Source: Sclerurus mexicanus (Eukaryota; Chordata; Aves; Passeriformes; Furnariidae). Taken from it: a stretch of 64,000 bases of DNA. The stretch is from assembly GCA_013396755.1 (NCBI GenBank), contig VWZF01006010.1, forward strand, positions 1,096,797-1,160,796. Reading direction: 5' to 3'. Positions 13,743 to 26,007 of this stretch are shown here, piece after piece; positions within the stretch are counted from its first letter, which is position 1; each line of letters begins with the position of its first letter. A program made the translations under genes and the position numbers. The notes below the pieces were generated by a model. It searched no databases. It had not been told where the DNA came from and was given only the letters and a program-made list of their open reading frames with translations.

Positions 13743-13840
13743 TCATAGAACAGTTTGGGTTGGAAGGAACTTCAAAGATTATCCAGTTCCAACCACCCTT
13801 CCATGGGCAGGGACATCTCCCACTAGACCAGGCTGCTCAC
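13743..13840 (-). mobile_element. CR1 retrotransposon 3' fragment
   Basis: The complement of the CR1 3' end: 'TCATAGAACAGTTTGGGTTG', 'GAAGGAACTTCAAAGATTAT', 'TTCCATGGGCAGGGACATCT', 'CCCACTAGACCAGGCTGCTC'. About 100 bp survive before similarity stops at the 5' truncation point. The octamer tail is reduced to about one unit. Confidence 0.93.
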
Positions 13841-16183
13841 AGATACCTGATTACAATTCCTATTATATTTTAAAGGAGGCACAATAAGTTACTGGACAGA
13901 GAATCCACACTCTGCGTAAGTTCAGGTTGGAGAAAACATTGAGGTTTTCTTTCTGGTTCATTTCTATATGCTCCAAGAGGATGACTTTCCTCTGTCATGC
14001 CATTCTCATCGTTTAAGTTGCCTTCCAGGTTCTTCCACAATTAACAAAAGTTACCTGAATAAAAAAAATCACCTGAATAGTCTTGAATGGTCAGCATCCC
14101 TACAAAAGAGGTTTTGTAGAGATACACCAAGTTTCCATTCCTACACCAAATAATTTTAAAGAATTTTTTCCAGAGGTAATAATGACAGTTATGAAATTAA
14201 TTTTAATGTGCTATCTTGGGATAAGTGGGAAACCTTCTGGCACCCTTTAAAAATTATATCTTTGACTCAAGAATGGTAATGTCCTGGTAACGGCAGCTCT
14301 AAAACATTTTCCCATATGAATCTCCAAAATTACTAGTCTTCCTTCAGCTGTCTGTTATGTTTTTGGGGTGCCTATATTGCATTCTTTATGATATTTATCT
14401 TCCTTGTAGACATAGGTGGAGACCATAACTCTTTTAGGTAAAGAGTGAGAAGTTATGTTCCTCTAAGATTGTTGAGGTTGTCAAGGTTGTTGAGAGCCTT
14501 GGATTCCTTTCTGGTCCCAGCTGTTCTTGGGTTTGTACTGTTCTTCAAACGTGTAGCCTACCTAACCCTAAGCTGATCAGAGATATATAATCAACATATT
14601 CTCCTTAAACTCACAAAATTCTTCATTCAATATTGGAGAAAAATATCCTAACACTGATTGCAAGCAAATCCATGGTGAAGCCAGTTGGCCCATCAGTGCA
14701 TCCCAAGGCATAAGTGCATTGTATCAAGATGACATTTCTTCCATAATTTTATTTCTATGACTACCAAGCCTGCTCCAAGTGATTATCTAGCTCTCATTTG
14801 CACTTTCTTAATAATAACTTGACAGCCTGCTGCAGATAAATTGATTCACACAGCTACACAATTGATCAATTCCAAACTGGAAGGAGATGGTTGTTGCCAT
14901 GCAAGTCAGCAGGAATCCTGATTTTGCCTGCTTTCCTCCTCCTCTCTTTTCCACTCAGGCAGAAGGGAGCTGGGTTTGTCGAGGCAACTTTGGGAGGGAT
15001 AAAAACCATTAGCAGAGGCACAAAGTGCTTGCACAGAACAATTGTCTGTGAATACACAGGGAAGAAAAAAGCTTTATCATTTAAGCCTCCCTTAAGGGCC
15101 ACATCTGTAGTGTGTCCATTCCAGAAAGGAAAAACTTGTTGCAAGGGCTCAGCAATGTCAGAGGAGTGGAAAGAAAGCAGGATTGTCAAGCATGTCCAGA
15201 CCTCCCTTATGTGCTTCCCCACACAATTAGTCTCAGGTGAGCAAGTCCAGGAGCCCTTGTCAACTTCACAATAAATGTGGTTTTCCACATAAATTCTACA
15301 TCTAAGAAAATAAAAGTAAGGAAACCTCAACCAAAACGTCTTCACACGTGAAATGCCAGGAATTAACATGAAGCCACGGTAGGTCCCACATAGGTATTTT
15401 GAGCCAGGTCATTAATTGGGGTCTATGAAAAGCCTGAATGTCCATCAAGATTCAAAGTCATAGAAGAAGCCTTAATTTTTCCACTTCTTAACTCATTAAA
15501 GATTTAACTTTGCTACTCAGTCCTAACTTTCCTGACTTAACATTCTTTCAGTGTCATGTTCAGAAATCACAGAGCCTCACATTGACTCCAGCAGCAAACT
15601 GGCTTTTGGATGTCTCGTTACCGAGATGTTTTGATGATGCATTAAAGGAAAGCTGTGGCTGAGATTTATATCCACACAAATCACGGTCTCACCCTGAAAG
15701 TATCTTGGGAACAAAACCCAGAAATTTTCCTTCCCTCTGCAGAACGTGATGTGGTCTCATAACAGCTGAGGATCCTGTGCCTTGCTTCAGAGAATAATGG
15801 CTTCTTAGCTGTTTCTTAGTAAAATGCAGCTTTAGACTGCTGTGGTATTTTTAATGACTAAGAAAAACTACCAAAGGGAATTCCCAAGTAGTAATGCAAT
15901 TTAGTAGGCTAATACTCACTTGTACTTTGAAAGAAAGCCATTAAATTATGTCAGAATAAAACATGCTGAAGAAATATTTGCAATGTATGTACACAAACAA
16001 GTGACACAAACATATGCAAGGAAGGTTGCCACCAGAGGAGACAGTGTCAGGGTTGAATTTCAAACAAAATCTATTGTAGGTACTTGATGTGTCTGTACAA
16101 AGGCAAAGGCTTTTGGTGGTGGGAACAGAAGGTAAAGATGTTTATTAGCCCCAGGGGCAAAACAGTCATTGTTTTTTTAAAAG
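13841..16183. other. Unique gene-free DNA
   Basis: Contains a 167-codon open frame on the - strand (14866-15369) overlapped by a 127-codon frame on the + strand (14891-15274). Neither resembles a known protein family, and overlapping long frames on both strands suggest stop-codon-poor composition rather than coding. No repeats recognised. Confidence 0.5.
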
Positions 16184-16410
16184 GATAGATTTAGGCTGGA
16201 TATTAGGAAGAAACTATTTACTGTGAGTGTGGGCAGGCCCTGGCACAGGGTGCCCAGAGAAGCTGTGGCTGCCCCATCCCTGGAAGTGTCCAAGGCCAGG
16301 TTGGATGTGGCTTGGAGCAACCTGGGCTGGTGGAAGGTGTCCCTGCCCATGGCTGGGAGTTGGAACTTGATGATCTTTAAGGTCCTTTCCAACCCAAACC
16401 ATTCCATGAC
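16184..16410 (+). mobile_element. CR1 retrotransposon 3' fragment
   Basis: The longest + strand CR1 copy in the window. It starts in 'GGATAGATTTAGGCTGGATA', runs through 'GGCAGGCCCTGGCACAGGGT', 'GTGTCCAAGGCCAGGTTGGA', 'GGAAGGTGTCCCTGCCCATG' and 'GATGATCTTTAAGGTCCTTT', and ends at CCATGAC with essentially no octamer tail. The same consensus is seen at 6336 and 7264, and in antisense at 33141, so these copies probably belong to one or closely related CR1 subfamilies. There is no coding sequence. Confidence 0.95.
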
Positions 16411-18220
16411 CCTTTTTTGTGACAATAACTCTCTGATGTTTCTAAGGCAGGAGTCCATCTATACTTTCCAACACTTCCCTGACCTCTCAGATTTGCAGTG
16501 ATTCAAATCTTTCCTAACTGCTTTCTAATTAGATCAGGATGTTATTTTTCCTACAATTGCTCTGATTTAAGTATTTGGTTAGACGCTTTCTAAATAAGCC
16601 AGGATATTATTCATATGAGAAGTCTGATACTTCACTAAGATGTAAATCAGAGACCTGCTATTCTTTCCTAAGGAACAGCCTCGGATCACAGGATTTTCAA
16701 AATTAAAACCTAAAATCTGAAAGTCTGAGATTTATCCCCTCCCTGTTGACCTTAATACAAAAACCTAAGAATTAATTTTAAAATTTGGTGTCTGCAGTTA
16801 AGCCTTCCTTCTTCAGAACACTGCCTCTCAAGATTAGTTTTTCAAGGAAAAGCTGAAACAATTTCTGAAACTGTGATGGGTTAATGTTCCAGAAATCCAG
16901 CTGCACTAAAAACAGCAATGAAAATTGACATTTGACAACGGTATTACATTATTTAGTGCTGACATTAAACAAGTAATATCTTTTGCTGCCACTGCAAAAC
17001 CTTATATTGCATCTATCACGCACTTTTCAGTTTCCAATGCAGTCAAAATGCTAATCAAGTTAAATAGTTACTGGGCACATCCTGATTTAATGTTTGCTTT
17101 GATTTCAGTACCTGCAAACCTCACATTTGGTTATTAGGCCTGAAGTTCAAAACACTACGTGGTGTCAGAGAGGAGGACAAGGGCCACAAGAACCCAGTTA
17201 TCACAAAGATGAAGGATCAGCAAGAAAAGGTCTAGAAATCAGCTCATTTGGACCCAAGTTAAATGAAAAAGCCACAGGCAGGGAGATGAATGTTGGGCCT
17301 CAGAGACTTCCCATTTGCAAGATTAAATAAAGATAATGAAATAACTATTCTTTTTCCTTCTGCACAAACTAAGCCAGCCTCTAATCTCTGAATACTACTA
17401 TTATTATGCGACATTAATATGCAATACAATACTTTTTTCACTATTTTGAACACTCTGCAGGAGTCTGGTGGTAAATATTTCACTTTACAGAAGGCAACGC
17501 TGCAAAAGGGATGGCAAGTAGCTCACTGTAGACCACACAATAAAACAGAAGCACGTATTAAGGTAATTGCTTCTTCCTCGGGATATTACAGCAGGCTGAT
17601 ATTTCCCAAGGAAAATTCCAAGTCTCAGCCCAAACGCAGCATGAAAACACAGCACACAGCCCTCGTTCCTGGACAAACATCTCAACCAGCGTTTTGCTTA
17701 GACAAATCTGTAATGGCCAGCGATGCCTTCCTAGTGAATCCTCACATTTCTTGCAGGCTCTCCAGCCACAGCAGCACCAACCTGCGCCACCTGTTTGCAG
17801 TATAATGAGCTATTAGCACCTTCTCTGTAGCAATTCACGGGTAAAAGGTGTCACAGCACAGTTCTGGGGGCTGTAAATGGAATTCCTGCAGTTGGCAGAT
17901 GCTGCCACGACAGGGCTGTCTGCTCCCGCAGGCAAAGCTTTTGCTGCCCTGATTGTTAAACTCTATAAACCCCACTGGGGAGGGAAAGGCCATCTAAGCA
18001 ACTCCTATAAGGATCTCCATCTATTTTACAACTCATTTTTGTGCTGCCTGTGGAGAAGTAATTTATGCTTTTAACTGCAACTGCTTGCTTGTTGATCCCA
18101 AAACACCCTCCAAGAAGAGTCCCGGGATGAGCCAGAGCAAAGCTCATCCTGTACCAGAGGGCTTGGGGGGAGGATGACATTGCACTTGGTCTAAGCACCC
18201 CTTTTTTTCCCCTTCGATCA
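16411..18220. other. Unique AT-rich gene-free DNA
   Basis: No exon, RNA gene or transposon is supported. A 128-codon + strand frame at 17419-17805 has no recognisable domain. Confidence 0.6.
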
Positions 18221-18541
18221 ATAGAATCATACAATTAGAGACCTCCAAGATGATCGAGTCCAAACTTTGACCAACCACCCCTAAACCAGAGCACCAAGTG
18301 CCATGTCCAGTCATTTCTCGAACACTTCCAGGGATGGTGACTCCACCACCTCCCTGGGCAGTCCGTTCCAATGCTTAACAACCCTTCAGTGAAGAAATTC
18401 TTCCTAACGTCCAACCAGAATCTTCCCTGGTGCAGCTTGAGGCCACGTCCTCTAGTCCTGTCACTTGCTTCCTGGGAGAAGAGACCCCACCTTGCTACAA
18501 CCTCCTGTCAGGTAGTTGTAGAAAGCAATGAGGTCTCCAGT
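18221..18541 (-). mobile_element. CR1 retrotransposon 3' fragment (different subfamily)
   Basis: Antisense CR1: it begins with the octamer-type tail ATAGAATCATACAATTAGAG and continues through 'CTCCAAGATGATCGAGTCC', 'CCACCTCCCTGGGCAGTCC', 'GAAGAAATTCTTCCTAACGT' and 'CTAGTCCTGTCACTTGC' to 'GCAATGAGGTCTCC'. Its 3' end (GATGATCGAGTCCAAACTTT) differs from the GATCTTTAAGGTCC type seen at 6336 and 16184, so it represents another CR1 subfamily. About 320 bp are retained; no intact coding sequence. Confidence 0.93.
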
Positions 18542-21002
18542 GAAGAAAAGAGTCAAATATTGAAGACAAGTGTGTTTGAGATAATCCTGACATATAAAGG
18601 ACTAACAGTAGTTTCTTGAGTCAGCTTCAAATAAAAAAAGGCAGCCTGAAGGCACAGACATGCTAATTAGGGTATTTAATGAAAACTGAAGAAGGGAGAA
18701 GGCTAGTACAGAGCACCTCTCACTGCCACGCTGTAATTCACTGTGCAGTCATAAGAAAGGAGGAAATAAAAGCCCAGTATTGCCCAGAGGATGAAGCTAA
18801 GGCTCTGGTTGAGGGAGGGATAAAGGACAAATTGTATCCCGGGAAAAGGTGAAGGGAGACAAAATCCATCCTGAACCAGCCAAAGGAGATACCATCTTAA
18901 AACCCAAGAGAACTAGTAAAAAAAAACATTTCTCTGAAATCCGGCAGGGAAGGAGAGCTCCCTGGGAGATGCAGTAACAGTCGAGAAACACAAATATGCC
19001 TACATTTGTGAAGATAAAACATTCAAGTCCAACTGACCAAAATGATTTGCCTCAGGCCGTTCAAAAGTTTCATAATATCTGGATGTCCCTCCAGAGACCT
19101 CCACTGAAAGGCAACCTCTGCATGGGGAATTTCTCTGGCTGCCAGACTTGGTCTGGAAGTTCAACATAGCAACAAAACCTTTTTCTGATCCTCATCCAGA
19201 TCCTCACATAGCCAGTAGGAGAACTTTCCCTGTGAAAGGACAGATACCTCGACTTGTGTTTCCTGGAGCTGGTCTGAAGTCCTCTGATCATCTCACTTTC
19301 TCTTCAGGAGAAAAAAGGCAGCAATGAGAGGACAATGCAAAGAATTTGTAAGTTTGATGTTATCAATTTGTTGTATTTTTTTAATGTAGCTTCAGACTTT
19401 ATCCAGGACCCAATTCCTAAATATTATTCCTAAATAATCTTCAAATTTTAACTGGAATATGTGAAGTAATATTGTCTTCTTAATAACTATGGAATAAAAT
19501 ATATCAAGTACAAGACCAAATGCAGGAAAAAAACATTCTCCTTTTATGAGATCCACTCTCATCTTTCACAGATATAAATAGAGATGACCATTTTCTCAAA
19601 AAAACAAGCAAAGAATAAGGTATTTTGATGATTCATTTTGGAAAGAACTGAAAATTACAAATCAGTGGTTCATTTTTCAATTGTACATTCTCGACATCTT
19701 TTCTTTCCCTGATATTTTCAGAATACATTAGCTCAGCAGTATCTGGAGTTTACAGTAGCAATTAGCATCCTGGGGAGTGAGCCGCAAATAACAAATTCAT
19801 AAACAAAGTAGAATTAATCATGGGAAAAATTAAAAATAGGGAGGAGCTTGCATAATCTTAGAATGACAGAATTGCTAAGAGAAGCCCTTGCTCCAGGCAA
19901 GGATTAGTCTGTCAAAATTATGGTCAAATATTTAAACATGCTTCTTTTTCTTTAATGGTTTCTGAAGTTAATGCAAGGTAATTACATAATTAAATAATAA
20001 CTATTTTATGGCCTGACAATTAAATTCAAACCACAATCACCTCACTAAACTTCAAGATGTCCTTGCAAGTTTTTCATTTCAGTAAGAGAAGGTACAGGGA
20101 GATGCTCTCAACCATAAATCCAGAGGCAGTGTGTGGTTTTGGGGAATGAAATCCCAAAGCAAAACTGTTCCTAATGTAAAGATATGGAAGAAATGTATCC
20201 TGCCATTACAGTGTTAGATTATCAAATCAACAGCAAGTTGAAAACCAGCCCATCCATTATTTTACATCCACAAGATGGAAAGGGGCGACGTGTGAGAGAA
20301 TAGCACGGACACTCTGCTCGCTGAAAGCTGCACCTCATTCAGTGAAACACCTGCATAACTTCAGTTCACCCAGGCTGTTCTCAGACAGTGCCCCACTGTC
20401 ACACCTCACCATCGGTGCTGGGAATCAGGCTACAGCAACTGAGCCACACGGATTTCTTGAACTGCAGTGAGGGAAGAGGATGGACAGAGAGGAGAAGGCA
20501 AGGAAGCCGCTCGTCTCATTTATTTTTCTTACGGGTAACAACTCACGACAGAAACTAGAACCGTGATTCTGAAATCCCAGTCATGCTGCTGCATGAAGTG
20601 ACAACACACTCCGTAGTCTGCTGGGATTATGTGGCAAAACAGACCAAAACCACTGGCTAGCTCTTTCCCTGGCTCTGTGCTGGAACCTCAGACTGGGAGG
20701 CAACATATTGTCACTGATTCTCCTCTTTCATCTATTCATATTATCAGGGCTAGAATTTCATTGGCAATGATTTTTTTTTTTTATTGTTCCCAACCCATGA
20801 CAATCCAGAGACAGTCCTTCTCAGGGAAGATACTTTTAACAGAGCTCAGCTTGAAACACAGCAGAGATGGGGCTGCAGCATTTCTGACCAGCAGATGACT
20901 TCCACAAGAACACCAAGAGGTGTTTTACTGGCAGAGGGACAACTTGCAGGATTTGTTTGGGGTTGTTTTTGTGAATCTTACTCATGCTTTATATAACAGC
21001 AC
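18542..21002. other. Unique gene-free DNA
   Basis: No gene is supported. A T12 run lies at 20771-20782. The block at about 19730-20070 is listed separately as a candidate conserved noncoding element. Confidence 0.6.
19730..20070. promoter_or_regulatory. Candidate conserved noncoding element
   Basis: An AT-rich, repeat-free block with many homeodomain-type cores (AGCAATTAGCAT near 19758, AGAATTAATCATG near 19811, GGTAATTACATAATTAAAT near 19977, ACAATTAAATTC near 20017). The density resembles vertebrate enhancers, but this is a compositional impression only. Confidence 0.22.
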
Positions 21003-21011
21003 TTTACAGAC

Positions 21012-21035
21012 CATCATCATCATCATCATCATCAT
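21012..21035. repeat. (CAT)8 microsatellite, tail of RTE copy
   Basis: Eight perfect CAT units on the + strand, (ATG)8 on the element's sense strand, directly after its 3' UTR. The first unit overlaps the target-site duplication. It is best explained as the element's native tail rather than a host microsatellite. Confidence 0.95.
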
Positions 21036-21069
21036 GGCTAGGCTTCGCCAAGGAAGATTTGCAAGGGCT

Positions 21070-22037
21070 CTACCCATGCTTGCTACAAGCACGCTGGTGG
21101 CTACAAAGGCCAGTGTGAGATAGGCAAGTCTGATTGCAAAAGGCACAGTGGAAAGTCTCCATCGGCACTACTGGCACGATTCTTCCTACATTGTCTTTTC
21201 TCCTCAAGACTGATTCTATGTGTGTGCTCAAAGGAAGCAGCAGTGTTATGGATGGTGTGTCTCCATTTCTGCAGATTGGAGGCCAGAGTGGACCATTGAT
21301 GGTGGTCAATATGGCCAAGGCTGAGGTGTTGTTTCAGGGAATCCTTGTATCTTCTCTTCGGGGCTCTTCTTTTGCGGCAGCCGGTGGCAAGTTCACCATA
21401 GAGCACAATCTTAGGGAGGCGGTGATCCTCCATCCTGGACACGTGCCCTGCCCAGCGCAGCTGCGTTTTCAGCAGCGTGGCCTCAATGCTGGAGATCTCT
21501 GCCTGTTCAAGGACAGACACATTTGTCCTGTAATCAGACCAGTGGATGTTTAGGATTGTATGGAGGCAGCACTGATGGAAGCGTTCGAGGAGTCTCGGGT
21601 GGTGACGGTAGATGAGCCATGATTCAGACCCATATAGAAGAGTAGACAGTACAACAGCTCTGTAGACACTAATCTTTGTACTCTTCTTCAGGTGTTTATT
21701 GTGCCAGACTCTTCTACAGAGTTTTCCAAAAGCACTGTATGCCTTTGCTAACCTGTTGTCTATCTCTTTGTCAATCTTACCATCTGAGGAAATGATGCTT
21801 CCCAGGTAGCTGAACTGCTGAACTGACTTAAGCCCTGATTCACCTCTGGTGATGTGGGGATCATGGAAGACTTCCTGAGGTGCAGGATGATAGAGAACTT
21901 CTGCCTTCTTCAAGCTGACTTCCAGCCCAAAAACTTCAGCAGCCTCTGCAAAGCAGGATGTTAAGCACTGCAGAGCTGCTTCTGTGTGAGCAACGAGGGC
22001 GGCATCGTCAGCAAAAAGCAGCTCATGGACAAGGTGA
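21070..22037 (-). pseudogene. RTE-like reverse-transcriptase C-terminal remnant, frameshifted
   Basis: This encodes the C-terminal part of a LINE ORF2. It begins inside the RT palm at HLVHELLFADDAALVAHT (FADD at 22004-22015, the metal-binding catalytic pair). The downstream RT region follows, with VSLKKAEVLYH, FSYLGSIISSDGKIDKEI, VLSTLLYGSESW and LERFHQCCLHTILNIHW. Next comes the post-RT segment TQLRWAGHVSRMEDHRLPK and a basic run RKRRAPKRRYK. The frame stays open for about 290 residues. Near 21150-21160 one frameshift moves the true reading into the next frame, where a Cys-rich end occurs (CAFCNQTC then CSHQRAC), a C2HC zinc-finger-like motif closed by a stop at 21070-21072. About ten residues before the RT part come from flanking host DNA. 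The product cannot retrotranspose because the endonuclease and the N-terminal RT are absent. Confidence 0.9.
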
Positions 22038-22049
22038 TTTACAGAGCAT

Positions 22050-25000
22050 ACATATAAGGAGAAAACCACCTGAAAGAAGAGTCCACAAAGTCTACTGGAA
22101 GGCTTGCTGTGGTAAGTCTAATTCACCTACCAGTGCTGAAATACTGACACAGACAGAAACTTGGGGGAAAAAAATACCAAAAAGAACAAAGACTGATCAG
22201 AGACAGAATCACTTAAGCTTATCAGAAAGGCAGGAAACATTGCCTGTCTGGGAAACACTTTGCTCAAGTAGACCTTGCAAACTTACAGGAAAACTCACAA
22301 GTGCAAAGTTACATCCTTAAACAGCAGAAAGATGAGGCTGTTATTGAAGTGCTATGATTTGCTTTGCATTCCTATTTAAAATAGTTCCCCTTTAGAACAT
22401 CCTATTGAAAGGAAAGGAAGGTCGCTGAAGTGCTATTTTCCTTACATTTGTGGGAAAAAAAGCCTTTGTACCTAAGGTTGGTTGTGACCCACAGTATTTT
22501 AGGACTGCAAAACCCACTTAGATTATCCATCTCATACATGAAAGCACTGAGAACAATTCCACAACACCAAAATAATACAGTCTTAAAAGAGAAAAATCAA
22601 TGCAGCATTTGTACTTTTTTTTTTCCCCCACATGAACACTAAAACATTCCCTAATTAGACTTCCTAACACTCCTCCTGGCTAGGTAACAATTATCACTTC
22701 CATTTCACAGGTTGCTAACGAAGGAGTTTCTTTCAATTAGAAGTGAAAGGATCAGTATCAGACCATGCCACGTCTCCAAAGGACAGAGGCCACTGCAGCC
22801 TGAAGTGCCTCAATCCACTGGGTGACAAGATAAGGTGCAATTAGTTATTCTTTTACTCTGATCAAAGAGGGAAATTTCTAATGGGCTACCCTGCTCTGGC
22901 ACAATGTGCCACTATCTTTCCTCTTTGAAACAGCAAAATTGCAGTGAAAAGAAAACAATTTTCAACAAAGCAAGTCCTAAACACAACAGTGCAGAAACTA
23001 TTTTTGCAGCTAATGCTCGATGTTTTGTGCTGCCTCTTTATTCTTAAGGCAAAGGGTACATATTTCATCAGCTGCAAGCTGGGAAGTGGATCTGTACACA
23101 AAATGAAGAGATCTCATGCCTTAACATACAGGAAAGCAGATGAGCCACTTTAAATTATAATCAATGGTAACAATAATCCTACAGCTAAGTCTTGAAAACC
23201 AGAGAGAGATTTCTCAAGTGCTTTCATAGATTTTCATAAGGGGCATTTCTACCACTTAAACTAATAGAAAGCAAGGGATCAATATTACAAGGGTTTCTGG
23301 ATTGTACAAGGGAGATTTGAAAAAATTCCACTTGCTTCTGCATTTCAGCTCAACCTATTTAAATTCTCTGGGTTCCTCCTGCCCTTCAGCCACACACAGT
23401 AAAAATGAAGAAGCTCTATTTTTTCTAAATATATACACTATTTTATTATTTGCACAACTTTATGCAAGGTATGTCTCTTAATAGAAGTATTTCAAGGATA
23501 TTTATGAGCTAAAACAGAACTGATGGAGAGCTATAAATCCATGCCAGTCATGAGGAGGTATTTTAATTTCCCAAAGCCTTGTACTGACCAGGTCTGGATT
23601 GCCAGGAAAACTCATCACTGGGAAGGTCTTTCAGTTCTTAAATAAATAAGCTACAAAAATACCTCATCTCCCATCTCCTCCCATCTCGTTCAATCTCCAG
23701 CCTTCATTGTAAATCTCTGCAAAGTCTTCAGAAACCAAAGTTGGGCTGACAGTCAAACCAAAAGCCTGAAACACTCTGGAATATCCTGTCCCTGGAAACA
23801 GGGTGAAACCCCCCATGTATTGGTGCAACAACCACCTTTCCCCACAGAGTGCCCCACTCAGGAGGTGTTTTGCTCACCATTCGGGACACGACCCAAAAAG
23901 GCAGCTGGACCATCTCGGCTGTGGCCAGACCCTGCCAGTGCTGTCGGCTCAAGAGCCTGTGTTTCAGTCCATCACCTTCTGGCCAAGACACTGACACTCT
24001 TACAAGCAAGGAGACAGATTATAAACGGACTGGATATATTGCAGTGGTGGAAATGACATACGTGGAAACACGCTTTTTCTTTTCTGGCTATGTCTCCTAA
24101 TTTCTCTACCTTTCCTCACGGCATGTCTTTTTTCCTAATTTTTCTCTTCCATATGTTTCTTTGTAATGCAGAAAGCACAAATCAACTACAGAGTACAAGA
24201 AGGAGAACAGACATCTCCCCATAATTATAAATTTTGTTGTGCGATGTTTTCTTTCTGGTGAGCATTTGGGGGAACAGATTTTAGGAACAGGTTCCATTAA
24301 CAATAATGGGACAAGTTTCAAAAGTAATACAAGCTGGTGCACTTCAGAAGTGCAAAGGCTTCAATTACAGCCTTCAGGCGTTTTTTCCCTTTGCTCTGCA
24401 ATAACTAAACCCACTAATCTAAAGAGTAAAATCTGCTTCCCAGTGTAATGCAGTGGCCTTTCCCTACTTCCACAGTGACAAATGTTACAGCACAAATCCC
24501 TGCCAAGGCACACCAGTGACAGTGCTGCAGGGAAAGAATACACTGCACTGCTTCCAAAGCAGTGTCAAGTTTTTGGTCTCTTAACACTTGCTGGTTCACT
24601 ACCTCTGCATGGAGTCCACTAAAGTACTCCAAGGAGACAAAACTACCCCAGATGCCAAAAAGCATATTTAATTTGGTGTAAGAAACACAACAGAGGAACA
24701 CGTGAGCTATCAGCACACCCAGATTACTCATTTCCACAGTACGAAACGATGGACTGACAGGAATAGATTTTAGCTTGCTCTTCATTAGGGACTTATTGTG
24801 GACCCCATGAATTCCTCGTGAAGGAGTAGGTAGGCACCCATGTGCCTGGGGATTCCTCAAATCAATAGAAAAGATAACCCCCAGGTGTTCACAACCCTTG
24901 GATCTCCCAGGGATGGTGTAAGCAGCTCCTCAGTGTATCACTTGCAAAACAATGTACAATAGTCACCCTAAATTAAAATGCCACAGGCTTTATTTAAAAC

Positions 25001-25933
25001 GTGAGGTCTGTACAAGTTCTCTCCAAAACACCATTCAAGAGGAGAAAGCAATTAATATCTTTTAGGTAATATGATTAAAGAAACCACTCTAATCCCAACT
25101 GGTAGTACAGGGAGATTAATATAACATGTTTCGATCTAGAATTGAGCATTTAATTAACACGGGACTTGGCCCATTACAGAGCTGAGCAAGAGGAGTTGAG
25201 AGCTGCACCTACCTGATGAAACCCTGCCATCCCTGGGGCTTGGAAACAACCTTATCAATGACCCTCTCATCAAACTGCCATCAACAGCAGGCATCTTCCC
25301 ATCATTTGGAGAGGACGACAAAGTTCTGCTATTTAACATCCACTGCATGAAAGAACTCAAGAGCAAAGCAAAAGCCAGTTTCTGCTGGGTGAAAAAAAGC
25401 CAGCCTACTGCAAATGAAGAACATTCCTCAAAGCCTGTCTGTGTCAGACAGCTGTGCCACCTACCACACCTTGTTTTTACCTTGGACTCACTCAGAAATC
25501 TGAGGCTGGATTTGTCTGTCCACCCCTGCTCTAGACTGGACAATACAGAAAAGCAAGCACTCATTAAAGGTAAGTTCATTCCGCTCAGCCACGTGCTTCA
25601 GGGGCTCCTCTGTGCCTGGGTTGCTCTTACCAAGAGTCACTGACGGACTTGTAAGGAAACTCCCCAACACTTCCACACACCAAATTCCTCTACAGGATCC
25701 CAACATTTGCTGTCTGTGACTTCCTCGTTGTCACACTCACCACCCAACCCTGCCCTCGAAACCCATTGCACCCAGTTCTCTCCTGCCTTCCAGGGTGTCC
25801 AGGATGGGAACTGTGTTTATTCCATATCATCTTTATTCTATATCATCCCAGCTCTTCTAAACAGTGTGCAGTGATTTTGTGAGGAACACTCATCTACCTC
25901 TGTTTTCGGTGACCTTGTCCAGTATGTCCCAGT
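22050..25933. other. Unique gene-free DNA
   Basis: No gene or recognised transposon. A 148-codon - strand frame at 24414-24860 and a 141-codon - strand frame at 25154-25579 carry no domain I recognise, and each is overlapped by frames on the other strand. Confidence 0.55.
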
Positions 25934-26007
25934 ATGACCCTGCCTGAGTAGGGAGGTTGGACCAGATGACCCACTGTGCTCCCTTCCAACATTACCCATT
26001 CTGTGAG
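25934..26007 (+). mobile_element. CR1 retrotransposon 3' end, short
   Basis: Sense CR1 3' terminus: 'GACCCTGCCTGAGTAGGGAG', 'GTTGGACCAGATGACCC', 'GTGCTCCCTTCCAACATTAC' and 'CCATTCTGTGAG'. This is the GGTTGGACTAGATGA-type CR1 end, distinct from the GATCTTTAAGGTCC type. Only about 70 bp can be recognised; the sequence upstream may hold more degraded CR1. Confidence 0.85.

Larger units (their letters stand above)
21003..22049 (-). mobile_element. 5'-truncated RTE-like retrotransposon with target-site duplication
   Basis: A complete insertion unit on the - strand. The flanking duplications are TTTACAGACCAT (21003-21014) and TTTACAGAGCAT (22038-22049), identical at 11 of 12 positions. Between them, reading 5' to 3' on the - strand, come the end of a reverse-transcriptase ORF starting abruptly at about 22037, a stop codon at 21070-21072, about 35 bp of 3' UTR and an (ATG)8 tail that overlaps the duplication. 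A very short 3' UTR ending in a simple repeat is typical of RTE-clade LINEs and unlike CR1, which ends in an octamer. The endonuclease and most of the RT are lost by 5' truncation. RTE elements in birds are patchy (AviRTE is the known family). I cannot confirm family identity without a search. Confidence 0.9.

Noticed and set aside
14866..15369. 167-codon - strand open frame with some hydrophobic residues
   Set aside because: No signal peptide or family match that I can defend, and it overlaps a + strand frame.
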